A stretch of 64,000 nucleotides of DNA, from NCBI GenBank assembly GCA_963691705.1, contig OY829541.1, positions 34,856,719-34,920,718 of the forward strand. Direction: 5' to 3'. This document shows, piece by piece, positions 1 to 10,077 of the stretch. How positions within the stretch are numbered: the first letter of the stretch is position 1; every line of letters starts with the position of its first letter. Position numbers and translations under genes: made by a program. A model generated the notes under the pieces. The model was not told the DNA's origin. It ran no database searches and saw only the letters and a list, made by a program, of their open reading frames with translations. Origin of the DNA: Viola odorata. Taxonomy: Eukaryota > Streptophyta > Magnoliopsida > Malpighiales > Violaceae.

Positions 1-349
1 AGAGATGAATCTCGAAGGGGCAGACTTCAAACACAAGCAAACAATCCACAAACCACAATGCTCCAAAGTAGATTAATTGGTGAACAAAAAGGCTACAAAC
101 AAACTGAAAACAGAGAGTAATCTGGAAATAAACTAAAAACAGCGAGCAATCTGGAATAAACTTGAAAAAATACATTGATATTTTGGTTTGATTTTTACAT
201 CATACAGCTTTTCTACCTACTTACAGCTTGCAGATTGCCTAACAATACAAAAAACTTGTTCCTTACATACAAAGAACAACCAATTGCACATACATCAACA
301 ACACCATTCTGTTGATCAACCAAAAACTAGAAGAAATACATTTTGGTCA
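1..349. other. 3' flank, no gene seen
   Basis: AT-rich sequence downstream of the minus-strand DFDLN gene, presumably its 3' UTR and intergenic DNA. I see no repeat structure or second gene here. Confidence 0.4.
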
Positions 350-873
350 TCAGTAGTAGGATGGAAGCAAGAGACGCAACATCTCAATAAAGTCTGGTTC
401 ATAACTTGGGTCCTCGAATTCAAACATACCTGCAATTGGGAGTTTGTTGAGGTCGAAATCTCTCTCTCTCCCTTGTACTTGGCGGCCAACAGTCTCTCCT
501 CAGACAAGGGTTCGTTCAAGTCGAAATCGTGGATAACTTTCGGCCGTGAATCGCCTACCCTGGTCTTCACTTTCCTGAAATTCACAAGTGGCTCCAATTT
601 TCTCTTGCGACCCCAAGCCATATCCCCATCATTGCAGAAGGTATCCTCCACAGTCAACGCCATTTCGTCGTCGGAATCCTCCACGGTTCCCTCGATGACA
701 CCCTCGCTGGAATCCTCAACGATAGCCTCGATGCGGTCGCCTGACGCCTCATTCCCCGCATCCGCGGCCTTTGCCACGATCCCGATTGAATCTCGGACCA
801 CCATGTTCATTGAATCGTCAAATTCAATCATAGAATCGTACTGTGAATCTTCTCTGAACTCGACGGTTTCCAT
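350..873 (-). CDS. Small acidic protein with two DFDLN motifs, frameshifted
   Basis: Not a family I can name. The chosen start (METVEF) opens an acidic region with DSQ and FDDS motifs, then a basic patch (GRKRKLEP), then HDFDLNEP. The open frame continues to 316 but becomes unlike protein after a (GA)6 tract (459-470 on the plus strand). Reading with one GA fewer gives a second DFDLN motif (RDFDLNKLP) and a protein-like tail (EDPSYEPDFIEML) ending at a TGA at 350-352. DLN-type motifs resemble EAR repression motifs, so a nuclear regulatory role is possible but is only inference. A divergent relative lies at 45021-45473 inside a mariner-like element. The frameshift may be a real allele or a sequencing slip in the dinucleotide repeat. 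An in-frame ATG at 888 is an alternative start, and an out-of-frame ATG lies just upstream. Confidence 0.55.
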
Positions 874-972
874 AATCGAATTCAACAACCCAATTTCGCA
901 TAACTTTTCTCTGGAATGAAGGTGGAAGCTGTGGACGGAGTAGAGGAGACCAAAATTTATTCAATTGCGAGA

Positions 973-980
973 ATATATAT
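973..980 (-). promoter_or_regulatory. Candidate TATA box of the DFDLN gene
   Basis: A TATATAT stretch on the minus strand about 100 bp upstream of the chosen ATG, at a suitable distance for a plant core promoter. Assigned from position and composition only. Confidence 0.4.
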
Positions 981-981
981 T

Positions 982-1614
982 GAACACAGTGAACAGAGCC
1001 CAAAGTTCCCATTTCCCACCCACTTTGATTTTCAATTTCCCTCTCAAATTTTGGTGAATTTTGAGAAGCAAAATCAGCTTCAGCAGCGAAGGGAGCAGAT
1101 GAGAGAAATTGGCTTTGCAAAGGGAGCGAGGGTGTTTTGGTCCGAATGAGGTGAAGAAGCTCTCGAAAGGCGAGAACGACAATTAAAAACCGACGCAGTC
1201 GTTTTTGCTTAAACGACAAACAATCGTGGACAGAGGGAGTACTAAATTAGCAGAAGAAATACACATTGTTGTGGCCATAAACAACATTATTATTACATAC
1301 CATCATAGGAATTCCAAGTCTGGTTGAAAAAGATCTATTATCATATATAGTGAAATCGTGCCTGTTATGGATTAAATCATGCCCGGGCAGCAGCCAACAG
1401 GCCTGACAGCCTAAAACCCAGGGGGCTCATGGGTAAAATACTCATTTAAGTAAGATAAATAATCAGAGATACTTACCCATTTTGAAACGCTTAAATTTGA
1501 ATGTTTAAAATTGATTTAATTAATTAATTTAGTTGATCCTCTAATTTTTGTGAGAAAGATGCTATTGACTGTCACTGACTCACTGGTTTAGTTTCTATTG
1601 AAAAAGGTCTTAAG
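982..1614. other. Upstream flank, no gene seen
   Basis: Short open frames here overlap the 5' side of the DFDLN gene and look like chance. No other structure recognised. Confidence 0.3.
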
Positions 1615-2128
1615 GGTCTGTTTAGCATTCTGGTTCGGTAGAAAAAAGTTTTGTGAGTAAAAGTTGGGTGGGAAAATGACTTTTGGGAAACGGAGTGTGC
1701 TGTTTGGTAAAAAAAATTAAAATAGCTGTGAGATACCTGAGGTGTTTGGTAAAATGACCATAAATGGCATAAAACCTATTTTTAAAAAAATAATAAAAAT
1801 AGAAAAAATGGATCTAGAATTACTTATCTTAAAATAAAGATTTTATTGTGGTAGTTTTTAATTTATTTTGTTGGTTATATAAAGTAAAAAAATTAAAATG
1901 AAATGAAAAAAAAAAAAAGGAGAGAGAAGGCCAAACCTGACTCAGGTTGGCTGGTTAGAGCAAAATGCTCCATTCCCTAAACCCCTATTTTGCTGGGTTG
2001 ACCACCTAAAAATACCAATTTTCATTTGTTGAATGGTGTTTACGGTGTTTGGTAAACATCATTCTTGTCATTTCAGTCCGGGAATGCTGGGTTGGGTACC
2101 CAACCCAAACTCCCAAACAGCCACTTAT
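1615..2128. repeat. MITE-like element, family A copy 1
   Basis: Starts with GGTCTGTTTAGC and ends with CCAAACAGCCAC, which are imperfect inverted ends. The left half is closely similar to 12951-13230, including the stretch around GTGGATCTAGAATTA and the A-rich tract after it, so both are copies of one non-autonomous family. Ends of the form CTGTTTGG are common in plant hAT-like MITEs. Flanks show only a weak possible target duplication, so the borders are approximate. Confidence 0.55.
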
Positions 2129-2252
2129 AGGACCATGTTACGTTTGCCGTTTAGAAATAAAGACAGTTGTGATTGATCCTCGCAATCAATGAAAATGGAG
2201 AATGTTTCCTACAGTAAAGTTACAAAAATGACAAATAAGTTGTTAGGTGCTT

Positions 2253-3256
2253 AGAGGTGTCAATTTGGGACCAGACCCGCGGTCTCGACCTGGACCCGGG
2301 AATTCGGGCCAGGTCCGGAACCAATTTCTGGTCCCGTTTTGAGTCGGGACCGGGTCTGGTCCCGACCCGGGAAATCCCGGGTCCATCCGGGTCAGACCCG
2401 TCGGGTCTCGGGGCTGACCCGAGACCCGAAAAATTGATCAATTCCAATTTTTTTCCCTTCTTTCTTCTTCTGCCCAACAACCACAAAAACCAGCAATCCT
2501 ATTAATCCAATCCCAATTAATTCACATCCTCACTCTCGATTCCAATTTCATTTCCACCTGCAATTTCAATCCCAATTAATCCAATCCAATTTCAATCCCA
2601 ATTAATTCACATCCTCACCCTCAATTCCAATTTCATTTCCACCTGCAATTTCAATCCCACTTAATTCACATCCTCACCCATCACCGTCATACACAACCCA
2701 TCTCCGCCATACACAACCCACCACCATCAACCGCCAATCATCATCTCTCCCTCGATCGGATCGGCCACAGCCACCACCCATCACCAAGCCACCATCATCC
2801 ATCACCCATCACAGCCGTTCCAATACCAAATCATCAAACCCAACCACCAAATATACCAAATTTCCACCCCTCTCGGATCCGTGGGTGTGATGCTGGTTGT
2901 TTTTGTTGATCGGAAAGCAGAGGAGAGTAGAAAAAATTAGAAAGTGAAATAAAAATAAGAAAGAAAGAAGAGAGAGAGAGTGAGGCTGCTGGTGTTGGCA
3001 AATGAAAGGGAAAAAGGAAAGAGGAGTGGGCCGGCGCAGGAAAGGAAAGAAAGAGAGAAGAAAAAGGAAAAAAAAGAAAAAAAAGAAAAGAGAAATAACT
3101 TCCGGGTCTGGTCCCGGACCCGACCCGGACCCGTCGAGCCGGGACCGGGACTAATTTCTGGTCCCGTTTTTTTCGGGGACCGGGACTGGTCCCGATCCGA
3201 ATGTATCGGGTCTGGTCGGGTCCAGGTCCGGCCCGCAGATCCGTTTTGACACCTCT
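2253..3256. mobile_element. Non-autonomous hAT-like element, AGAGGTGTCA ends
   Basis: Terminal inverted repeats AGAGGTGTCAA at both ends continue into GC-rich subterminal repeats made of 'GGGTC/GACCCG' units. It is flanked by 8-bp sequences AGGTGCTT (2245-2252) and ATGTGCTT (3257-3264), a target duplication with one mismatch and the length expected for hAT. The interior is T/C-rich on one side and purine-rich on the other and has no transposase. A second member with similar ends is at 29925-30744. Confidence 0.75.
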
Positions 3257-3264
3257 ATGTGCTT

Positions 3265-3699
3265 ATGGATAATCTACGTATAGGATTCGAAATCAAAACA
3301 TTTAATTAAAATAGAACAACCCTTATTATTTGAACGGCACACTGTGAGCTTTTTTTTCTTCTATATTGGAAATCCTTAAAAGGTTAGAGATTGGAGCAAG
3401 TGGTTGATCACTGCAAATCAAATGTTTTCATTACTGGCCAGATATACAAAATGAGAATTGGCAACCCAATAGTCAAAACTGAACTGCAAACTTGAACATC
3501 ATGCATTCAGGTGAGGGATGAGAAGGAAAAAAAACAAGTTCCCTTACCAATGCTAAAAAGAACCCTAAACTAAAAAATCATCAAACATATATCTTCCCTT
3601 GTGTGCATAAACTTGCATGAAACAAGAATACTTTGCTTTACATACCAAACAAGAAGCCTAAACAAGACATGCAAAACCAAAATCCACACCACCACACAA
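3265..3699. other. Probable 3' UTR and downstream flank of the coiled-coil gene
   Basis: Sequence immediately after the stop codon of the minus-strand coiled-coil gene. No separate gene or repeat recognised. Confidence 0.4.
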
Positions 3700-4011
3700 T
3701 CAATACCTTTTTCCAAGAATTACGCCGATGATGATAGATATCAAGGCCACTCCCAAGATGAACTGAAAGTTCATGCCATGAGACGCCTCAGCTGTGTGCG
3801 TTTGAGTCTCGGAGGACGACGAGGTCTGAGCAGGAGATGCTCCAGATTCTAACTTTTTCTTACTCTTTCTCTTTGAAGGAGTAGAAAAGGTTGCCCCGAT
3901 ATCTCTAGATTTGATCTCTATTTCATCCTTATGTTCTGACGGAGTACTGGCATCACCCTGCACCATATTCAAATGAAAATATATGTTTAGTTTTTCTCTT
4001 AAGAATTTAGT

Positions 4012-4048
<37 letters not shown>

Positions 4049-7000
4049 AAAAAAATTATATGATGTAACAATGAAATCTTTTCCATCAGTGATGAATGTA
4101 TTGACTATTTACCTTTTCTAATATTTTAGCATCAGCGAGTTGCACTTTTTGCTGAAGCTCCTTCACTTGTTTTTCCATAAGTGCAATTTCTTTGTTCTTT
4201 GCCTCGAGTTCTTCAAGGGATTTCTTCAATGCTGTTTCTTTTTCCAACTCTTTCTGGGAAAATGCTTCTTTCTGTTTCATTAGCAATTAACAGTCATTCT
4301 CAAAATTCTTGGCCAACTCCCATTATATAATTTAAATGCCAACCTCTTAGTTTCACATACATTGGATGATACCAAAATTTATAAATAGTGCCTTACCTGT
4401 TCAGTAATGGTAGTTTGAAGAAGTTGCAACTCTTTCTGAAGTTGTAGAACTTGATCGTTTAATAAATCTCTATCCTGAATTTTATGTGCATGATCCTCCA
4501 GTTTCGAAGTGAACTCTGCCTCTCTGCTAGTTGCAGTTGCCTGGATGCTTTCAACCTATAACCAGGGATAGTGTTCAAGTTAGTCAAAATAGTTCATAGA
4601 AAATTTGTCTAGGTTTGCTTGATCCATGTGGTGTTAACAATACCTCTTCTTTCAGCCGGGCTTCAGCTGCTGCCAATTTTTCTTCAAGTTCCTTCAGACG
4701 CACTTGCAATGCTGAGTTTTCAGCAATCCCGGCCTTGAGATTTTCAGCCTCAGATTTTAAAGCATCTTCTTTTGCCTTTTGCTCTTTTAGTTCTTCCTCA
4801 AGTTGGAATACAACTGATTGAAGTTCTTTCTTTGCATTTTGATATGTTTCATTTAGCTGATTATTTTCTTCCATAGCTGAAGATATCTGCAATTTAACAA
4901 TTTGGTTTAATTAGAATTCTATCAGCCAAAACAGATCTCCAAATCATGGAGTGCCAACACAAATGAATTCTGCAAACCTGTGACTGTAGCCTATGCCCTT
5001 CTTCTGCTAGCTTCTGAGTTAATTCTTCTATGGCTTTCTTTGAAGTGTGAAGCTCTTCAACTGTTACATCCTTCTCAGAAAGGGTTCCAGAAAGCTTTGC
5101 CTCTAGATCACCCAATTTCGTCTCATACGAGGCTAGTTCCTGTGTGACCTTCAGATTTGCCTCAGCTAGGCCTTCACAATCTTTTTCAAAGCGACCTGAC
5201 TTGGTTTGCAGTTCCTCAACAGTGCTTTCAAGATGTTTTAATTTTATGAGAGTTTCTTCCAACTCAAGTTTTCGTGCTTCAGCAGCAGCAGATGCTTCAT
5301 GAGCATGTCCTTCGTTTGTTTTAATTTGACCTTCAAGTTCACCTACCTTATTACTCAAGTCTTCTATTTCTGCATCTTTGCCAGCAAGTCTTTTAATGGC
5401 TTCTTGCAATTCTGTTTCTGTCTGTGCCAATCTTGTCTCTGCTGAAGAATGAAGTTCTATAGCTCTTGAATGCTTTTCTGTTATCTCTGTGATAGTGCTC
5501 GCATGAGAAGTGATTTGTTGAGACGTAGTTTCCTTCTCAGAAACAGCAGAATCTAGTAGTTGCTGAAGCTCGTCAACCTTGCTTTTGAGCTGGTTGTTTG
5601 TATCCAGGAGGAGTTCATTGTCTGAAAATGCATTGGAGGCCTTATTTTCTGCTTCCAGGATCTGCTTTTTGAGTTCTTCATTTGAGGTCTCTAAAGCTGT
5701 CACCTTTAAAAAGCAAGAATCCAATTCTTCCTTCAAAAATGCAGATTTTTCCGTGGCCTCAGTTATCTGCTTTTCATATACTTGCACTTGGTCCTCGAGA
5801 ATTTTCACTTTCTCAAACAGGGATTTAGCCTCAGAATCCTTGCTGGTGAAGTTCACCACTGCTTCTTGAATTTTGATCTCTGACTCCCTTGTCAGTTGTT
5901 CATGTAATGACTCAAGTTCTGACTTCCCTGCAGTGGCATGCTCCAATAACTTTTCTTGTTGCTCTAGTTGTTCCTCAGCAGCTTTGAGCTTCGCCATCAC
6001 ATCACTCTCTCTCAATCCAGTAGCGCTTAGGTCATTTTCAATGTTTTCCAACTTTTCTTGCACCACATTTAATTCATTACGCAAGACTTCAATGAGATTC
6101 TCCGCTTCAGCAAGTTTTGCAGTGGAACTGCTTGATGCTTCTTCTACCTTCTTCCAGTCATCATTTGCATAATCCAAGGCTTTCTTAAGTTCTTTCTCCA
6201 AGTCTTTTGCCTTTTGCAGTTCAAGTTCAAGGCTGGATTGGTTTGCTCGGGATGTCTCGAGTTCAGATGCAAGTTCATCCACCCGCTCAGAGTGTTTCTT
6301 GGATTCTGCTTCTGCACCTGTAAACTTCTTCTCTAAAGTGCTATTCTGTTCTTCAAGTTCCTGAATTCTGTACTTCTCTGCTTCGAGTAGCAACTCTAGC
6401 TTACTCACCTTTTGTGCAGCATCTTCTACCTTAGAATGAGATGTCTGGAATAAATCTTCGAGCTCACGGCTGCGTTGATGGTTCATATCTGCTCGGCTCT
6501 CATGTTCAGCACATGTTTTCACTGTAATCGCTAATTCCTTCTCAAGCTCTGACTTCTGTGATGATATCTCATTGAGGGAAGATTCAAGATTGGTGATCTT
6601 TCCCTGGTATTCCTGCATCTGTTCATTCAGCTGTTTCTTATCTTCTTCAACCTCCTTCAATGCTTTGCTGAGCTCAGATGCTTTCTCAGTGATTTCTTTC
6701 ACCTCTCTCTCAGCATCTTTGCTCTTTAGTTCCACCAGATTCAGCTGTTGCTCAAGCTCCACATTTTTCTGCTGTGCTGCAATAGAGCGTGTCTCAAGCT
6801 CTCGCAGTTGTGACTTTGCATCTTCTGCTGCTTCATTTGAAGCTTGAATTAAATCCTCGAGCTCCACATTCTTCTGTGTAGCAGTTGCTGCGACAACTCC
6901 AGATTCATTATGGAGATCTTCCAAGGACTTCAATTTCTGTTCAAGCTCTGCATTGTTTGACAAAGCTTGGGACAAAAGAGAATCCGCCTTAACAAAATTC

Positions 7001-8410
7001 TCTGCTGAAACCTTCAACTTGTCCTCAAGGTCACTGCACTGCTCCTTCATTTCTGCTACATTGCTAATGAGATCAGCCACAGTTGCTTCAAGAGCATCCT
7101 TTTCTTTAGTTACTTTAGCCAATTCTTCCTGTACAGACAAGACCTGTGCCTCTTGGGTTTTCAACCCAACCTCAGTTGATTCCCTTACATTCATCTCCTC
7201 CCGCAACTTCAATTCGGTACCTTCCAACTCAGAAATCTTTGCTTGAAGATCTTCTTTAGTCACAGACAGCAAATTCTCAAGAGCCGAGACATTCTCCTTG
7301 ACTTGAGATTCCGAAGCTTTCACCAACTCCAATGCTTCAGTCAGTTCACTTAGAAGGGCCTCTTTGAAGAAAGCCTTTGCTCCACCTCCAGGACTTGCGC
7401 TTTTGAAGCAACCAACTCTTCATTAACTGCTGAAAGTTCCGCTACAGTGCTTTTAAGTGCCTCTTCAACTTTCTGGTTCTCTGCAATTTTCTTGTGCAGG
7501 CCCTTAACCTCCTCTTGAACGGAAGCCATCTGATCTTCCAACGCCTTGGCACTCAGTTTTGACTCCTCGAGCAGCTTCTCAAACTCTGAGGCCCTCTGTG
7601 TTTGGGATTCAGCATGTGAGCCACTCTCTTTGTGAAGCTCCTCGAATTTCTTTGCTTCAGTAGTGGATAGTTGCAACTCATTTTCCAAATCCTGCATCCT
7701 CTTTCTCGCATTCTTAATCTCAAGGCTGAGACCATCAAATGCCTCCTTCACCTCAACCAACTCTTTGTGCTTCCCTCCTGTGCTTCCATAGTCTCTTGCA
7801 AATTCTTGAGCTGCAAAGTATATTTCTCCTCAGTTTCAATCATCTGCTCTTGCAACTTCTTGTGCCTGTGTTCAAGCTCTTCGTGTTCTTTTCCACTTTC
7901 CTCCAACTTCTCCTTTGTTAGCAAAGCCTCGTCCTTAATCTTTGAATTCTCGGATTCTGAATGCTTCAATGCTCCAGCTACCCTTTCCAATTCGAGCTCG
8001 AGTTCCTTCACCTTCTCTTGCGCCTTCAAGTAATTCTCTAGTGGAACGCTCAAGCTTCTCTACAGACAGCTTTTCTTCCACCGCAGGCGATGCCGTAACT
8101 GTATGATGGTCCTCCTTCTCTACTTTTATGAACTCTCCATCAGTTTCCTCCTCTCTTTTTTCCTTCTTTCCCTGCCTGTGCCAAGTCTCCATTTATCGCC
8201 TGGATCAACATTATTAGCATAAAAAATGGTCAAAAAGAAAACTTCACCAAGTAGGTGACAAATAGAAGCAAAAATAATATTGCAAACTGTTATCACAGGA
8301 AAAATTGAAACACATTGTTTTGTTTGTGCATACATGGTAGTAGGATCAGCTTTATCCTCGGTGTTTACTGGGATTTCTAAACTGACTTGAGTCGCTTCGA
8401 CGTCGGCCAT
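3700..8410 (-). CDS. PICC-like long coiled-coil protein with C-terminal membrane anchor
   Basis: Matches the plant PICC family (Arabidopsis At2g32240, described as an ER-anchored coiled-coil protein linked to immune callose responses). Exons by GT-AG sites: 8410-8334, 8175-4978, 4886-4644, 4555-4397, 4271-4113, 3957-3700, about 1,365 codons once frames are repaired. The start is MADVEATQVSLE, followed by an acidic DGEFIKVEKE segment, then about 1,150 residues of heptad-rich Glu/Lys/Leu coiled coil. The C-terminus has the family's conserved SPSKRKSKKK-type basic stretch (here TPSKRKSKKK), a Ser-rich linker and a single hydrophobic segment ending GVILGKRY, a tail anchor. Three one-base shifts lie near 8022 (extra base), 7773 and 7363 (missing base each); without correction the protein stops early. 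Either an assembly error or a decaying allele. Family call is firm; functionality is not. Confidence 0.85.
4013..4046. repeat. 34-base poly-C run in the last intron
   Basis: An uninterrupted C homopolymer on the plus strand (poly-G on the gene strand) inside the intron between the last two exons of the coiled-coil gene. Runs of this length are unusual in plant genes and are also a site where assemblies fail. Confidence 0.9.
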
Positions 8411-8802
8411 ATCAAACCAAGCTGCTGCACCTTATACTAAACTTGTGACCCTGAAATTTTTATGAGTTGATTGTTAGAATAGAGCTGCTGAACCAACTAA
8501 GAAAAGAAGGAAAAAGAGAGCAAGCAGATCATCATTAGTATTCAAACAGAAATCCAGTTTTCTTGAAGGGACAGGTGGAGCAGGAACTTACAGATGTTGT
8601 TCGACAATGCATAATAATAAGATTAAACGAAAGTTATTTGGTGTCTTGGAAGCGACGTTTTTCTGCATTTGAGAAACAATCTCCTACCTACCACTGTACT
8701 AGTCATGTTACACCAAAATAAACAAAACCATCAAGAAAGTGATGAAATAGAATTCTGGGTCTGGCTGGCACACTCAATTACACTAACCTTAGGTGGTGGT
8801 GG

Positions 8803-8842
<40 letters not shown>

Positions 8843-10077
8843 CGGACAATTAAAGGAAGAAGGAGCCAAAAAAAAATTATTTAATGTAATTCTTTTATTT
8901 TTTATTTTTTTATTTGTTTTAAATTTATTTTGTTATATAAAGTTGTTGCTATCACGTTTAACCAGCCTGTGTGTTTTGTCATCACCGCATTAACAAAAAT
9001 AAGAAAAGAATTCCATTGCTGACGTGGATAACTTTGTTCTTGTTTGATTTGTCTCATTTATTTATTTATATTTCGTTTGGAACCTTCGTTTGTGTCATTT
9101 GATTTGAGTCTCACACGAAGAATTTAGGCAGATGTGGAAGATAATTATAAAAAAAAAATACTCTAATACTCTTTTCGGATTTTAATAAATTACGTTTTAA
9201 AATTAGACATAAAAATTAAAATAATGATCATGATAGGTGAGAATATTTTAATATTAAACAATCATTCTTTTTATATTAAATAAACAGAACAATAAGCATT
9301 TTTCTCACTCCTATCTATTTTGTTAAATTTCTATATTAAAAAGTGGATAAAAAATTTAAAAATTCTAAATTTTAATGTTTTAATTAATCATCATTTCAAA
9401 TTATATTTTATTTAACTATCCCACTGTTAAAAATATCATAAACTCCATGAAAAAAATTGCCACATTGATATGGTAACTTTTCGCCGACGTGATAAATTTT
9501 TTTAACGGAGTACACGATAGATAAACTATCTTTAACGGTAACGAGGTAATTAAATAAAAATATATAAATTTAGAGGGGTTATTGAACAAATATACAGGTG
9601 ATTAATTAAAATATTAAAATTTATGTTTTTTTTTATAGATTTTACCCTTAGAAAAACTGAATTTCTGCTAAGGTTATGGTGGATTGAGATGTGAAATTTG
9701 ATAATATTTATTAAAATTCTGATCTGGATCTCATTGTTTGTTATTGAATTGATGTCAAGCTCGGGTCGGTTACAAAATTAATACCAGGAAGATAAATTTG
9801 AATTTTCATATTCCCATAAACCTCCACCTACCCGTAAAAAATGTTTCAGCTTTATTCTTTTTTTTCAAATCTTGCAGAGACAACTGATCATTTCATCGTT
9901 TTAACTAAAACAGATGGTAAGAAAGAAAGAAAGAAAAATGATTAGGAAGCTTTGAGTTGGATTAAGAGCAGAATCATTTAATTAGATTGCAGAGAACAAA
10001 GATTAACATCATCACTCTTCTTTCTTTTTCTGATGAACAGTTTCAACATCATCATCATCATATATAATTATCACAGT
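8411..10077. other. Upstream region or long 5' UTR intron of the coiled-coil gene
   Basis: No coding gene seen. On the minus strand a pyrimidine tract ends in a TTTCAG acceptor near 8451, just before the ATG exon, so much of this stretch may be a 5' UTR intron that begins at 12347. The part around 9400-9650 is AT-rich and shares phrases with the right end of the element at 42720-43735, probably a relic of that family. Confidence 0.4.
8805..8842. repeat. 38-base poly-G run upstream of the coiled-coil gene
   Basis: A continuous G homopolymer preceded by GGTGGTGGTGGTT. On the gene strand it is poly-C, the reverse of the run in the last intron of the same gene. It could form G-quadruplexes, or its length may be an assembly artefact. 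Confidence 0.9.

Noticed and set aside
4615..7246. Several plus-strand Ser/Phe-rich frames opposite the coiled-coil gene
   Set aside because: Antisense shadows of Glu/Lys/Leu-rich coiled-coil codons.
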